DNA of 21,174 nt. It comes from Salinibacterium sp. (GTDB lineage: Bacteria > Actinomycetota > Actinomycetes > Actinomycetales > Microbacteriaceae). The stretch is from assembly GCA_025352485.1 (NCBI GenBank), contig JANXTJ010000144.1:1-21174 (forward strand). Direction: 5' to 3'. Positions 6,436 through 14,179 of this stretch are shown one piece after another. Positions within the stretch are counted from its first letter, which is position 1; the number at the start of each line of letters is the position of its first letter. The position numbers were made by a program, and so were the translations under genes. The notes beneath the pieces are model-generated. The model saw only the letters and a program-made list of their open reading frames with translations. It was not told the DNA's origin and made no database searches.

Positions 6436-7959
6436 ATGGAGCAAAATCTTCGCGTCGACGTAACCGGCGGTGCGATGGAGGGCGTCGTGCGCCGAGGGCT
6501 TCGGATGTGGCGCGGCATTCCGTACGCCGCCGCCCCGGTGGGCGCCCTGCGCTTTCGGGCCCCGCAGCCCGTCGTGCCGTGGACTGCCATCCGCTCTGCA
6601 GAGCACTTCGGTCCGGTCTCGCCGCAAGACCGCAACGGTCAGTTTGCCGGGCCACCCACCGGCGTGCCGATGTCAGAGGACTGCCTGACGCTCAACGTCA
6701 TCGCGCCCGCGGAGGGGACGGGCCTGCCGGTGTTGTTCTGGATCCACGGGGGTGCCTACAGCGTCGGTTCCTCGCGGGAAATCCGCCAGCAGGGCGAAGC
6801 GCTCGTGCGCGGTGGGGTGCTCTTCGTCTCGCTCAACTACCGGCTCGGGGCGCTCGGCTACCTCGACTTCACCGAGTTCAGCACGACGGCGCGCACCTTC
6901 GAGAGCAATCTGGGGCTGCGCGATCAGGTGGCGGCGCTGCGCTGGGTGCGCGACAACATCAGGGCCTTCGGCGGCAACCCCGCCAACGTCACCGTCATCG
7001 GTGAGTCTGCTGGGGCAAACGCCGTGACTACCCTGATGGCGGTGCCGGCCGCGCGCGGACTGTTCGCCAAGGCGATCGCAGAGAGCTCGCCCCCCGATGC
7101 CGTTTACACCCGAGCCTGGACCTCGGTGTGGGCCCGCGAATACGTGGAGCTGCTCAGCGAAGCCGTCGACAATCTCAGTACGGATAGCACGTCGCTGGAG
7201 GATGCAGGCGAACTGCTCGCGACGGCCAGCATCGATGACCTCGTGGCGGCCACCAGCCGCATGCAGCTCACCACGCCAGATCGACATCCAGGCACCATTG
7301 CGCTCTGCCCGGTGATCGACGGGGACTTCCTGCCGGAGCGCCCGCTCAACGCCTTCATGGAGGGCAGGGCCCACCCGGTGCCGCTGATCATCGGCACCAA
7401 CGATCGCGAGGGCACGCTGTTTCGGGGCAAGCGCGACATTCTGGTGACAACGCCGCCGCGCATCCGGGCGGTTTTTGCGAAGACCAGAAAGCGGGCGCGG
7501 AAGGCCGTGAAGGCGCAGTACCCCGGCCTGCCCGCGCGACATCCCGCCGCCGACTTCGGCGGAGACTATGCCTTCTGGTTTCCGACGGTGAAAGTGGCGG
7601 AGCGGCACTCACGGTTTGCGCCGGTGTATTTTTATCGGTTCGATGCGGCGCCGCGCCTGCTCAAGCTGGCCGGTTTCGACGCCACCCACGGGTTAGAGAT
7701 GTTCGCGCTTTTCGACCTGATGGATGGCGCTTTCGGACGCGCGTTGGGGCTGCTGGGCGGCCGCAGAGCCTTCAAGCGCGCTGGTGAGCGAATGCGTCAC
7801 CACTGGGTTTCCTTCGCCCAGGATGGCACCCTCGCCGAATGGCCCAAGTACACCGCTCGTAAGCGCCGCACCCTCATCATCGACACGGTCGACCGGGTGG
7901 AGGAAGATCCGCGGGCCGAGCGGCGCAAGGCCTGGCAGGAGTTCGTGCCGCACGTGTGA
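6436..7959 (+). CDS. Type-B carboxylesterase/lipase (alpha/beta hydrolase)
   Basis: This 507-residue enzyme belongs to the carboxylesterase type B family, which hydrolyses carboxylic ester bonds; the natural substrate cannot be told. The catalytic triad is visible: Ser191 in GESAG, Glu325 in GTNDREGTLF, and His418 in DATHGLEMF. The oxyanion hole HGG is at 104-106, and the family signature SEDCLTLNV at 80-88. Other family landmarks are GIPYAAAPVGALRFRAP (27-43) and NLGLRDQVAALRWVRDNI (158-175). There is no signal peptide, so a cytoplasmic location is likely. The ATG at 6436 is the natural start and is preceded by a leaderless-type -10 rather than a ribosome binding site, which suggests independent transcription from the upstream membrane protein. 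It is convergent with parC, with nine bases between the two stops. Confidence 0.93.
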   Translation: MEQNLRVDVTGGAMEGVVRRGLRMWRGIPYAAAPVGALRFRAPQPVVPWTAIRSAEHFGPVSPQDRNGQFAGPPTGVPMSEDCLTLNVIAPAEGTGLPVLFWIHGGAYSVGSSREIRQQGEALVRGGVLFVSLNYRLGALGYLDFTEFSTTARTFESNLGLRDQVAALRWVRDNIRAFGGNPANVTVIGESAGANAVTTLMAVPAARGLFAKAIAESSPPDAVYTRAWTSVWAREYVELLSEAVDNLSTDSTSLEDAGELLATASIDDLVAATSRMQLTTPDRHPGTIALCPVIDGDFLPERPLNAFMEGRAHPVPLIIGTNDREGTLFRGKRDILVTTPPRIRAVFAKTRKRARKAVKAQYPGLPARHPAADFGGDYAFWFPTVKVAERHSRFAPVYFYRFDAAPRLLKLAGFDATHGLEMFALFDLMDGAFGRALGLLGGRRAFKRAGERMRHHWVSFAQDGTLAEWPKYTARKRRTLIIDTVDRVEEDPRAERRKAWQEFVPHV

Positions 7960-7968
7960 TTTGTGGGG

Positions 7969-10437
7969 CTAGACCGTTTCGCCGATGAACGCGACGACAT
8001 TGTCGAGCGGCGTGCCCGACGCATCCCGTTTCGCACCGGAATCGGGTAGCTCCCGCACGGCGCCGTCTGCGCCCACAGCGACCGCGGGTGCCGACCCGAC
8101 CCAGGCGAGCCCGAGAAGATCTTCGCCCTTGAGGAAGCTGTGCGCGCGCACCCCACCGGTGGCTCGACCCTTGCCGGGAAACTCCGCCATGGCTGAAACC
8201 TTGGCGCGGCCAAAATCCGCTCCCGCGACAGTGGCCGTCGATGTGGACACGGTCGCCACGATGTTCTCGGCGTTCGGATCGATGGCCCCGAAAAAGATGA
8301 CCGTCGCCGTGGCCGAAAGGCTGATGCCAGCCATGCCGCCTGCCGCCACCCCCTGCGGCCGCACCGCCCCCGCACCAAAATGCAGGAGTTGCGCGTCGGA
8401 TGTCACGAAAACGAGCTCGTCAGCGTCGCCACCCTGCGATACTCCTGCAATTTCGTCACCAGGTTTGAGGGCGATGAGCTCGAATTCGGGCCGTGCCGGG
8501 TAGCCGCCCGCAATAATTCTCTTCACGGTGCCCTGGCGCGTTCCGACCACAATCGGTCGGTCGGAGTCGAGAGATATGAAACCGAGGACGTGTTCCTTTC
8601 CGGCCAGACCCAGATATTCGCTGATCTTCGCGCCGGCGGCGAGCTGTATCGAGTTCGCGGGCACGCTCGGCAGGTCGACAGCCGTGAACCGGATGAGCCT
8701 CCCGAGGTTCGTGACGGCACCGACTTCGGTACGGCTGGTCGTGAGCACTCGGGAGCGGATCGCGTCGTGCGCGCTGCGGCGCCGGGCGGGGGGCTGCCCC
8801 GATCCTTCGTCGGAGATGTCGACCCTGATCGCGCGACCGGTGGTCGACAGTAAGACCTCGCAGGGGGCATCCGCGATCTCGAGCACCGGCAAAGTACGAC
8901 GGGCCGAGGAGGAGACGCTGGCCACTACTGCGCGCGCCTCGGTGAGCAGCGTGCGGCGAGGTGTGCCGAACTGCTCGGCCACGGCGGCCAGCTCATCCGA
9001 CACCAGCCGGCGGATCTTGGCGTTGTCGCCCAGCAGGCCCTCGAGAATCTCGATCTCGGCGCGGAGCGTGGTCGCTTCCGCCTCGAGCTCGATGCGGCTG
9101 AATTTGGTGAGACGGCGAAGACGAAGTTCGAGGATGTACTCGGCCTGCGCGTCGCTGAGCTCGAACACGTCGATGAGGCGAGTACGCGCCTGTTCGCCGT
9201 CGTCGCTCGCCCTGATGACCTGAATCACCTCGTCGATGTCGAGGATCGCGATGAGTAGACCCTCGACGAGGTGCAGGCGTTCCCGTCGGCGGGCGAGCCG
9301 GAAGATGCTTCGTCGTCGCACCACGCTGAGGCGATGGTCGAGATAGACCTGCAGCAGTTCTTTCAGGCCGAGGGTCTGTGGCCCGCCGTTAACGAGGGCG
9401 ACGTTATTGATCGAGAAATTGTCTTCCAACGGAGTAAGTCGGTAGAGCTGCTCGAGCACGGCATCCGGACTGAAACCGGTCTTGATACCGATGACGAGGC
9501 GCATGCCGTGTTTGCGATCCGTCAGGTCGGTGACATCAGAGATGCCGCTGATCTTCTTATTGTTGACCCCGTCTTTGATCTTCTCGATCACCCGCTCTGT
9601 GCCGACCAGATAGGGAAGCTCGGTGACGACGAGCCCCGTCTTGCGAGCGGTGATGGCTTCCACAGCTACCCGAGCGCGAGTCTTGAAGGCCCCGCGCCCC
9701 GTCGCATAGGCATCTTTGATGCCATCGAGACCCACGATAGTGCCGCCGGTGGGAAGGTCGGGGCCTGGCACGAACGACATGAGGTCTTCCAGCGATGCCG
9801 TCGGATTATCGAGCAGGTAGCGCGCCGCCGCCACGACCTCGATGAGATTATGCGGTGCCATGTTGGTCGCCATTCCGACCGCGATGCCGCTCGCCCCGTT
9901 AACCAGAAGGTTCGGAAAGGCGGCCGGGAGCACTTCGGGCTGGGTGAGCGAATTGTCGTAGTTGGGCACGAAGGTGACGACGTCTTCGTCGAGGTTCTCG
10001 GTCATGGCCATCGCGGCCGCGTGCAGACGCGTCTCGGTGTAGCGCGGTGCAGCGGGGCCGTCGTCGAGCGTGCCGAAATTGCCGTGGCCGTCAATCAGGG
10101 GCACCCGCAGCACGAAATCTTGGGTCAGGCGCACCATCGCGTCATAGATAGAGGCGTCGCCGTGCGGGTGCAGCTTGCCCATGACGTCGCCGACAACTCG
10201 GGATGACTTGACGTGACCGCGATCGGGCCGCAGTCCCATCTCTTTCATCTGGTAGAGGATGCGCCGCTGCACTGGTTTGAGGCCGTCGCGTGCATCGGGG
10301 AGGGCGCGGGAATAGATGACCGAATACGCATATTCGAGGAAGGAACCCTGCATTTCGGTGGTCACATCGACGTCTTCGATGCGTTCACCGACGTCGGGGG
10401 TCACGCCGGTCTGGGTAGGTTTTGCGGGAGTAGCCAT
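7969..10437 (-). CDS. parC: DNA topoisomerase IV subunit A (ParC; GyrA-like)
   Basis: This 822-residue breakage-reunion subunit partners ParE. The catalytic tyrosine is Tyr133 in APRYTETRL. The quinolone-binding loop reads KLHPHGDASIYDAMV, with Ala95 at the position equivalent to E. coli GyrA Ser83 and Asp99 at the Asp87 position. The N-terminal region from LEYAYSVIYSRALPDARDGLKPVQRRIL is typical of the family. The C-terminal beta-pinwheel lacks the QRRGGKG GyrA box that confers supercoiling, but contains FPGKGRATGGVRAHSFLKGEDL near the end, as in actinobacterial ParC. This and the parE neighbour support topoisomerase IV over gyrase. The ATG at 10437 is 12 bases from the divergent phosphatase start; no Shine-Dalgarno sequence is evident, and a TAGCAT hexamer 12 bases upstream would give a very short leader. 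Confidence 0.95.
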   Translation of the reverse strand: MATPAKPTQTGVTPDVGERIEDVDVTTEMQGSFLEYAYSVIYSRALPDARDGLKPVQRRILYQMKEMGLRPDRGHVKSSRVVGDVMGKLHPHGDASIYDAMVRLTQDFVLRVPLIDGHGNFGTLDDGPAAPRYTETRLHAAAMAMTENLDEDVVTFVPNYDNSLTQPEVLPAAFPNLLVNGASGIAVGMATNMAPHNLIEVVAAARYLLDNPTASLEDLMSFVPGPDLPTGGTIVGLDGIKDAYATGRGAFKTRARVAVEAITARKTGLVVTELPYLVGTERVIEKIKDGVNNKKISGISDVTDLTDRKHGMRLVIGIKTGFSPDAVLEQLYRLTPLEDNFSINNVALVNGGPQTLGLKELLQVYLDHRLSVVRRRSIFRLARRRERLHLVEGLLIAILDIDEVIQVIRASDDGEQARTRLIDVFELSDAQAEYILELRLRRLTKFSRIELEAEATTLRAEIEILEGLLGDNAKIRRLVSDELAAVAEQFGTPRRTLLTEARAVVASVSSSARRTLPVLEIADAPCEVLLSTTGRAIRVDISDEGSGQPPARRRSAHDAIRSRVLTTSRTEVGAVTNLGRLIRFTAVDLPSVPANSIQLAAGAKISEYLGLAGKEHVLGFISLDSDRPIVVGTRQGTVKRIIAGGYPARPEFELIALKPGDEIAGVSQGGDADELVFVTSDAQLLHFGAGAVRPQGVAAGGMAGISLSATATVIFFGAIDPNAENIVATVSTSTATVAGADFGRAKVSAMAEFPGKGRATGGVRAHSFLKGEDLLGLAWVGSAPAVAVGADGAVRELPDSGAKRDASGTPLDNVVAFIGETV

Positions 10438-10455
10438 AGGATTACCGCCATGCTA
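10437..10455. promoter_or_regulatory. Interlocked divergent -10 elements between parC and the phosphatase gene
   Basis: On the plus strand TAGGAT (10437-10442) ends seven bases before the phosphatase ATG at 10450. On the minus strand TAGCAT (complement of 10450-10455) ends 12 bases before the parC ATG at 10437. Each hexamer fits TAnnnT and overlaps the start codon of the other gene. Only 12 bases separate the two start codons. Assigned from pattern alone; no clear -35 elements were found. Confidence 0.45.
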
Positions 10456-11586
10456 CCGGCGCCCAAATCCAATGCGCTGAGCCTTGCCGATGTTCTCGAA
10501 AGTTGCTTCGAAAGCATTGCGGGAGGGCCGAACCGGCTGGGGCTGCGTCGGGTCGACCGAGCCGTCGTGCTGCTCATCGATGGCCTCGGCGCCGATTCGC
10601 TCAGGGCCAGGGCCGGTCACGCGCGCACCCTGGCCGGTGCCCTCACCAAGAACGCCGTGATCGAGTCGGGCTTTCCGACGACGACGGCCGCAGCGATCGC
10701 CACGCTGACCACGGGCGTTCGCCCAGGCGCGCACGGGCTGGTCGGCTATTCGGTGCTCGACGCGGCCCATGACCGGATCGTCAACCAGCTCTCCGGCTGG
10801 GACGAGAAGCTCGACCCGTTTAGCTGGCAGCCCGTTCCGACGATATTTCAGCGGGCCACAGCGGCGGGCTACCTGGCGGTCGCGATCGGGCCGGAACGCT
10901 ACCGTGACAGCGGCTTCAGTCACGCGGTGTTGCGCGGGGCGCGCTATATCGCCGCAGCATCTATCGCAGCGCGGATGTCGCAGGCCGCCGAGTTCTTGCG
11001 CGAGCCGGGGCCGCCCGGCCTCGGCTATGTCTACGTGCCCGAACTCGACTCTGCGGCCCACGCCCACGGCCTCGAATCGGGGGAGTGGATTGCCGCGCTC
11101 GAGGCGACGGATGCCGCGGTGCGAGAGCTCGTGGCCACGCTCGGCACGCGGTCGGGTGTGCTGCTCACCGCCGACCACGGTGTCGTGGACATCCCCAAGC
11201 ACGGGCACATCCACTTCAATACCGATCCTGCGCTTGTCACCGGGGTGCGTTTTGTGGCGGGGGAGCCGCGCTGTCTGCACCTGCACTTCGACCCAGACGC
11301 GAGCCCCGCGCAGCGCGATCGCCTCGTGCAGGCGTGGCGCACATCCGAGTCGGAACGCTCGTGGGTGGTGACCCGCGACGAGGCGATCGCCGCCGACTGG
11401 TTCGGCCCGTTGCGCCCCGACGTCGTGCCACGCATTGGCGACCTGTTGGTGGCAGCCCGCAAAAGCATCGCCTATTACGACTCGCGCGCCGGAACCCATG
11501 GCGAGTCGATGATCGGTCAACACGGCTCATGGTCGCAGTCGGAGCTGCGCGTGCCACTGCTGCGCTTCGGCGCTTTCGCGGGGTAA
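10450..11586 (+). CDS. Alkaline phosphatase superfamily protein (nucleotide pyrophosphatase/phosphodiesterase-like)
   Basis: This 378-residue metal-dependent phosphohydrolase is of the type I phosphodiesterase/nucleotide pyrophosphatase family. The two-metal site and nucleophile are visible in order: Asp44 in LLIDGLG, the threonine cluster FPTTTA (75-80) holding the nucleophile, VPELDSAAHAHG (197-207), and LTADHGVVDIP (239-249). A late GESMIGQHGSWSQSELRVPLL segment probably supplies the last metal-binding histidine. There is no signal peptide or membrane anchor, so it is likely cytoplasmic. The ATG at 10450 was chosen because conserved sequence begins soon after it and because it lies 12 bases from the divergent parC start; longer in-frame extensions would run through the parC coding region. 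A copy beside parC is common in Micrococcales. The substrate is unknown. Confidence 0.88.
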   Translation: MLPAPKSNALSLADVLESCFESIAGGPNRLGLRRVDRAVVLLIDGLGADSLRARAGHARTLAGALTKNAVIESGFPTTTAAAIATLTTGVRPGAHGLVGYSVLDAAHDRIVNQLSGWDEKLDPFSWQPVPTIFQRATAAGYLAVAIGPERYRDSGFSHAVLRGARYIAAASIAARMSQAAEFLREPGPPGLGYVYVPELDSAAHAHGLESGEWIAALEATDAAVRELVATLGTRSGVLLTADHGVVDIPKHGHIHFNTDPALVTGVRFVAGEPRCLHLHFDPDASPAQRDRLVQAWRTSESERSWVVTRDEAIAADWFGPLRPDVVPRIGDLLVAARKSIAYYDSRAGTHGESMIGQHGSWSQSELRVPLLRFGAFAG

Positions 11587-11674
11587 ACCAGCGGGCCAGA
11601 CCGGCAGAATAGGCACCGATCGCGATGGTTCCGTTGACCGCGGTGGCCCTACGACGCGCTAACTGGCTCGGAGG

Positions 11675-12688
11675 CTAGGCCAAGTCGTCGTCGGGCCGTG
11701 CGCCGAAAACTATCTCGTCCCAACTGGGCATAGCCACCCTGCCCCGCCGGGAGCCGCGCCCGATGGGCTGCGGCTGGGTGCTGCGCATCGGGTCCTCGGC
11801 GGGAAGGCTGTCTGTCGCGATGTCGAGCTCGGCGATCCGCATGGCGCCGGCCGTCGGTTGCGGAGGCCGCGCGTCGAGCTCGTCATCGAAGCTTGCAGCC
11901 TCACGCTCGCCGCGGCGGCGGCGGAGCGCGTCTAGCAGGTCTGCCGTCTGGTTTCCGTGCGCGCCAGCGCCATCCTCAACCGGAGCGCGGGGGATCTGCG
12001 GCGGTCCGGCGTCCGGTTCGGGCTGGATCTCGGCGCTATCGAGGGCAAAGGCGCCGCTGTCGAATCGCGAACCCTCTTGCCGCGCTTCTGCGATGGAGAC
12101 CGCACGCAGCCGCGGCATCAGGGCGCCCGCGGCATCCCCCTGCTGGGAGAGCGTGATCGCCTCGTTGTTCATCGGGGAGAGCGCCTGCTTCTTGGGATCG
12201 AAGCCCCACCGGGCATCGTGTTCGATCTGGTTCGCGGTGAAAGACAGCTTCACGACCCAGCCGGTGGCGGCATCCTTCCAGCTCGCCCAGCGCTCATTGA
12301 TGCCGCCGAGGTCGTGCAGGCGCTCGCGAATTGCGGTGCCAAAGGTCTTCCCCTGACGCATCGGGTCGGTGTCGCCGGCGGTGTGAACTGAGACGCCTAG
12401 CGCCGACTGCACGACGAACTCCCGCTCGGCCAGCACAGGGCCCTCAAAGCGCTGGATGTACTCCAGCGGCACCCCGGTGATGGCCGCCACGTCTTGTGCT
12501 GACATCCCCGAACGAATGTGGGTCTGAATTTCGCGGGGCGCGAGCTTTCGGCCCACGCCCGGGTCGGGCACGCTCTGACGCAGTTTGGACTGCAACACCT
12601 CGTCAATGGGGATGCGAAAACGCGTTCCATCCTCGGAGGCGACAAGAAGCGCCCCATTTTCCACTCCGATTACTCGCAGGTCTTGCAT
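11675..12688 (-). CDS. sepH: Septation protein SepH (DUF3071)
   Basis: This 337-residue protein matches SepH, an actinobacterial cell division factor that binds FtsZ and stimulates its assembly. The N-terminal DUF3071 region runs from MQDLRVIGVENGALLVASEDG to about residue 150. It contains a helix-turn-helix-like stretch, LAPREIQTHIRSGMSAQDVA, followed by ITGVPLEYIQRFEGPVLAERE. A long, low-complexity, acidic and proline-rich linker follows. The C terminus MPSWDEIVFG is the conserved SepH tail motif. The ATG at 12688 was chosen over GTG 12697 because GGAGGG (complement of 12697-12702) lies eight bases upstream of the ATG and would directly abut the GTG. It is convergent with the phosphatase gene, with 88 bases between them and no obvious terminator, and divergent from the DUF4193 gene. 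Confidence 0.93.
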   Translation of the reverse strand: MQDLRVIGVENGALLVASEDGTRFRIPIDEVLQSKLRQSVPDPGVGRKLAPREIQTHIRSGMSAQDVAAITGVPLEYIQRFEGPVLAEREFVVQSALGVSVHTAGDTDPMRQGKTFGTAIRERLHDLGGINERWASWKDAATGWVVKLSFTANQIEHDARWGFDPKKQALSPMNNEAITLSQQGDAAGALMPRLRAVSIAEARQEGSRFDSGAFALDSAEIQPEPDAGPPQIPRAPVEDGAGAHGNQTADLLDALRRRRGEREAASFDDELDARPPQPTAGAMRIAELDIATDSLPAEDPMRSTQPQPIGRGSRRGRVAMPSWDEIVFGARPDDDLA

Positions 12689-12862
12689 GCTGAACACCCT
12701 CCAGCCATCTCAATTTGGCTACAGGATTGCACGACCACGGCCGGATTCCGGGGAATAGAACGGGCGTGCCGCAAGTTGCACGGGGAGCACCTTCGCGGCG
12801 GCGACAGCGCGGTTTGCTATTTCTTTGAGGATGATGCAAACTGTGCCCGCCGATTTCGATCT

Positions 12863-12891
12863 TTGATCCGAAATACAGCTCGAAATATATT
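12863..12891 (+). promoter_or_regulatory. Promoter of the DUF4193 gene
   Basis: A -35 element TTGATC (12863-12868) and a -10 element TATATT (12886-12891) are separated by exactly 17 bp, close to the housekeeping sigma consensus. Transcription would start near 12898, about 23 bases before the ATG at 12921. This is the best two-part promoter in the window and lies in its most AT-rich stretch. Confidence 0.6.
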
Positions 12892-12920
12892 TACCTGACG
12901 CTGACAGAAACTGGATGGGC

Positions 12921-13214
12921 ATGGCAACCGATTACGACGCACCTCGCAAGACCGACGATGACACGGAGTCGATCGAGGCCCTCAAAGAGCGCGTCCCCGA
13001 CAAGATGTCCGGGTCCGTCGACGTCGATGACGCCGACAACCCCGGCAGCTTCGAACTGGCCGGAGCAGATCTCTCAGAACTCGACCTCGATGTCGTGGTT
13101 CTTCCGCCCCAGGCCGACGAATTTACCTGCGTGAACTGCTTCCTTGTCAAGCACCGCTCCCAGATCGATCACGAGACCAAGCTCGGCTCGATCTGCTTGG
13201 AGTGCTCGGCCTAA
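12921..13214 (+). CDS. DUF4193 family small zinc-ribbon protein
   Basis: This 97-residue protein belongs to DUF4193, a family conserved across Actinobacteria and of unknown function. It starts MATDYDAPRKTDDD as is usual for the family, has an acidic middle part, and ends in a CVNC...CLEC pair of CxxC motifs (around residues 73-95) that should bind zinc. Because the family N terminus is MATDYDAPR, I chose ATG 12921 over the in-frame ATG six bases upstream (12915). A well-formed promoter lies just upstream. The TAA stop overlaps the TAG stop of the convergent DUF3093 gene. Confidence 0.88.
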   Translation: MATDYDAPRKTDDDTESIEALKERVPDKMSGSVDVDDADNPGSFELAGADLSELDLDVVVLPPQADEFTCVNCFLVKHRSQIDHETKLGSICLECSA

Positions 13215-13684
13215 GCGCGTGCCGTGGCGGCGGCCTTCGCCTTCGCCACGGCATCGATAATCGCTTCGGGATGCCGCGTAGAGACGATCCAATACGGCGT
13301 CGGGTCGTCGGCGTCCATGACGTCGACCCGGACGATCGGGTCGACCCAGCCGCGGATCAGCAACCACGCACGAGCGTCCAGGCGCGTGCCGCGTTCGGCA
13401 CGGGCATCTAGACCGGAGAATCCGGCGACGGTCCCAACGATCGCGATCGGCAGCCTCGCTTTGCCGGCGACGAATTGGGTCTCGGTCACCGCGACGGCGG
13501 GAGATCCGAGCAGCAGCAGGCCGACGCATCCCAGATAGAGCGCGATCGCGACGATGACGCCCACGGTCTGGTTAATCGGCAGAAAGACGAGCAGGCTCGC
13601 CGGGATCACCAGCGCCGTGCTGAGGAACAGCCAGGGGGTGGGCCAGAGTCGCTCGCGATAGATAGTCACCCGTCTATTAGACAC
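13211..13684 (-). CDS. DUF3093 family membrane protein
   Basis: This 157-residue protein matches DUF3093, an actinobacterial family of unknown function usually found beside dut. After a short basic start (SNRRVTIYRERLWPTPW), two membrane helices span about residues 17-34 and 41-60, followed by a soluble C-terminal domain with ARAWLLIRGWVDPIVRVDV and DDPTPYWIVSTRHPEAI. The start was placed at GTG 13684 because GAGGG lies about eight bases upstream, while the GTG at 13690 is only two bases from it. Start choice remains uncertain among three in-frame GTG codons. It is divergent from dut with 18 bases between starts, and its stop overlaps that of the DUF4193 gene by three bases. Confidence 0.85.
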   Translation of the reverse strand: MSNRRVTIYRERLWPTPWLFLSTALVIPASLLVFLPINQTVGVIVAIALYLGCVGLLLLGSPAVAVTETQFVAGKARLPIAIVGTVAGFSGLDARAERGTRLDARAWLLIRGWVDPIVRVDVMDADDPTPYWIVSTRHPEAIIDAVAKAKAAATARA

Positions 13685-13690
13685 CTGCAC

Positions 13691-13696
13691 TACCCT
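13691..13696 (+). promoter_or_regulatory. Candidate -10 element for leaderless dut transcript
   Basis: TACCCT fits TAnnnT and ends six bases before the dut GTG at 13703. There is no Shine-Dalgarno sequence for dut. The element is weak and supported mainly by its position, which matches the esterase and dxs arrangements. Confidence 0.35.
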
Positions 13697-13702
13697 CGTG
13701 AC

Positions 13703-14179
13703 GTGGCAGACAACGTTGACGTACTCATCGCCTCAGGGTCGATCCCCGAGTACGCGCACCCCGGCGACGCGGGAGCCGACCTCACTGCCGCCGAAACCGT
13801 GCTTCTGCCACCCGGTTCCCGCGCGACGGTGTCGACAGGCGTCACCATCGCTTTGCCCGACGGCTATGTCGCTTTCGTGGTTCCGCGCAGCGGTCTTGCG
13901 GCGAAGCACGGCATCACCATTGTGAACAGCCCGGGAACGGTGGATGCCGGTTACCGTGGCGAGATTCGCGTGACGATGCTGAACACCGATGCCGAGCATC
14001 CGTTCACCATCGAGGTGGGGGATCGGATCGCCCAGCTCATCATCATGCCCGTGTCGCGGGCCATCTTCGTGCCGGTGCAGAGGCTTCCCGGAAGCCATCG
14101 CGGCGAGGGCGGCTTCGGCTCGACCGGGCTGCGCGCATCGGAAATATCAGGCAACACAGGAACAGGAGTCACACCGTGA
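13703..14179 (+). CDS. dut: Deoxyuridine 5'-triphosphate nucleotidohydrolase (dUTPase)
   Basis: This 158-residue trimeric-type dUTPase hydrolyses dUTP to dUMP and pyrophosphate, keeping uracil out of DNA and feeding dTMP synthesis. All five motifs are present in order: HPGDAGADL (motif 1), PRSGLAAKHGITIVNSPG (motif 2), GYRGEIRVTMLN with the upstream Asp (motif 3), GDRIAQLIIMPV (motif 4) and the glycine-rich RGEGGFGSTG (motif 5) that closes over the substrate. The length is typical. The GTG at 13703 begins ADNVDVLIASG, where family similarity starts; longer in-frame sequence runs antisense through the DUF3093 gene. The TGA stop overlaps the next start as GTGA, indicating translational coupling. 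Confidence 0.95.
   Translation: MADNVDVLIASGSIPEYAHPGDAGADLTAAETVLLPPGSRATVSTGVTIALPDGYVAFVVPRSGLAAKHGITIVNSPGTVDAGYRGEIRVTMLNTDAEHPFTIEVGDRIAQLIIMPVSRAIFVPVQRLPGSHRGEGGFGSTGLRASEISGNTGTGVTP

Noticed and set aside
10213..10449. Longer in-frame phosphatase start upstream of 10450.
   Set aside because: It overlaps the conserved parC N terminus on the other strand and has no family similarity.
10453..11523. Long antisense open frame within the phosphatase gene.
   Set aside because: It is a product of GC3 bias opposite a real gene; the translation is Arg/His-rich with no recognisable motif.
11587..11674. ATCGCGAT palindrome (11619-11626) between the phosphatase and sepH genes as a terminator or operator.
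   Set aside because: It is only 8 bp, such words are frequent in high-GC DNA, and it has no loop or T-tract.
12518..12898. Open frame in the sepH upstream region on the plus strand.
   Set aside because: It overlaps the conserved sepH 5' end and the promoter region, has no motif, and lacks a ribosome binding site.
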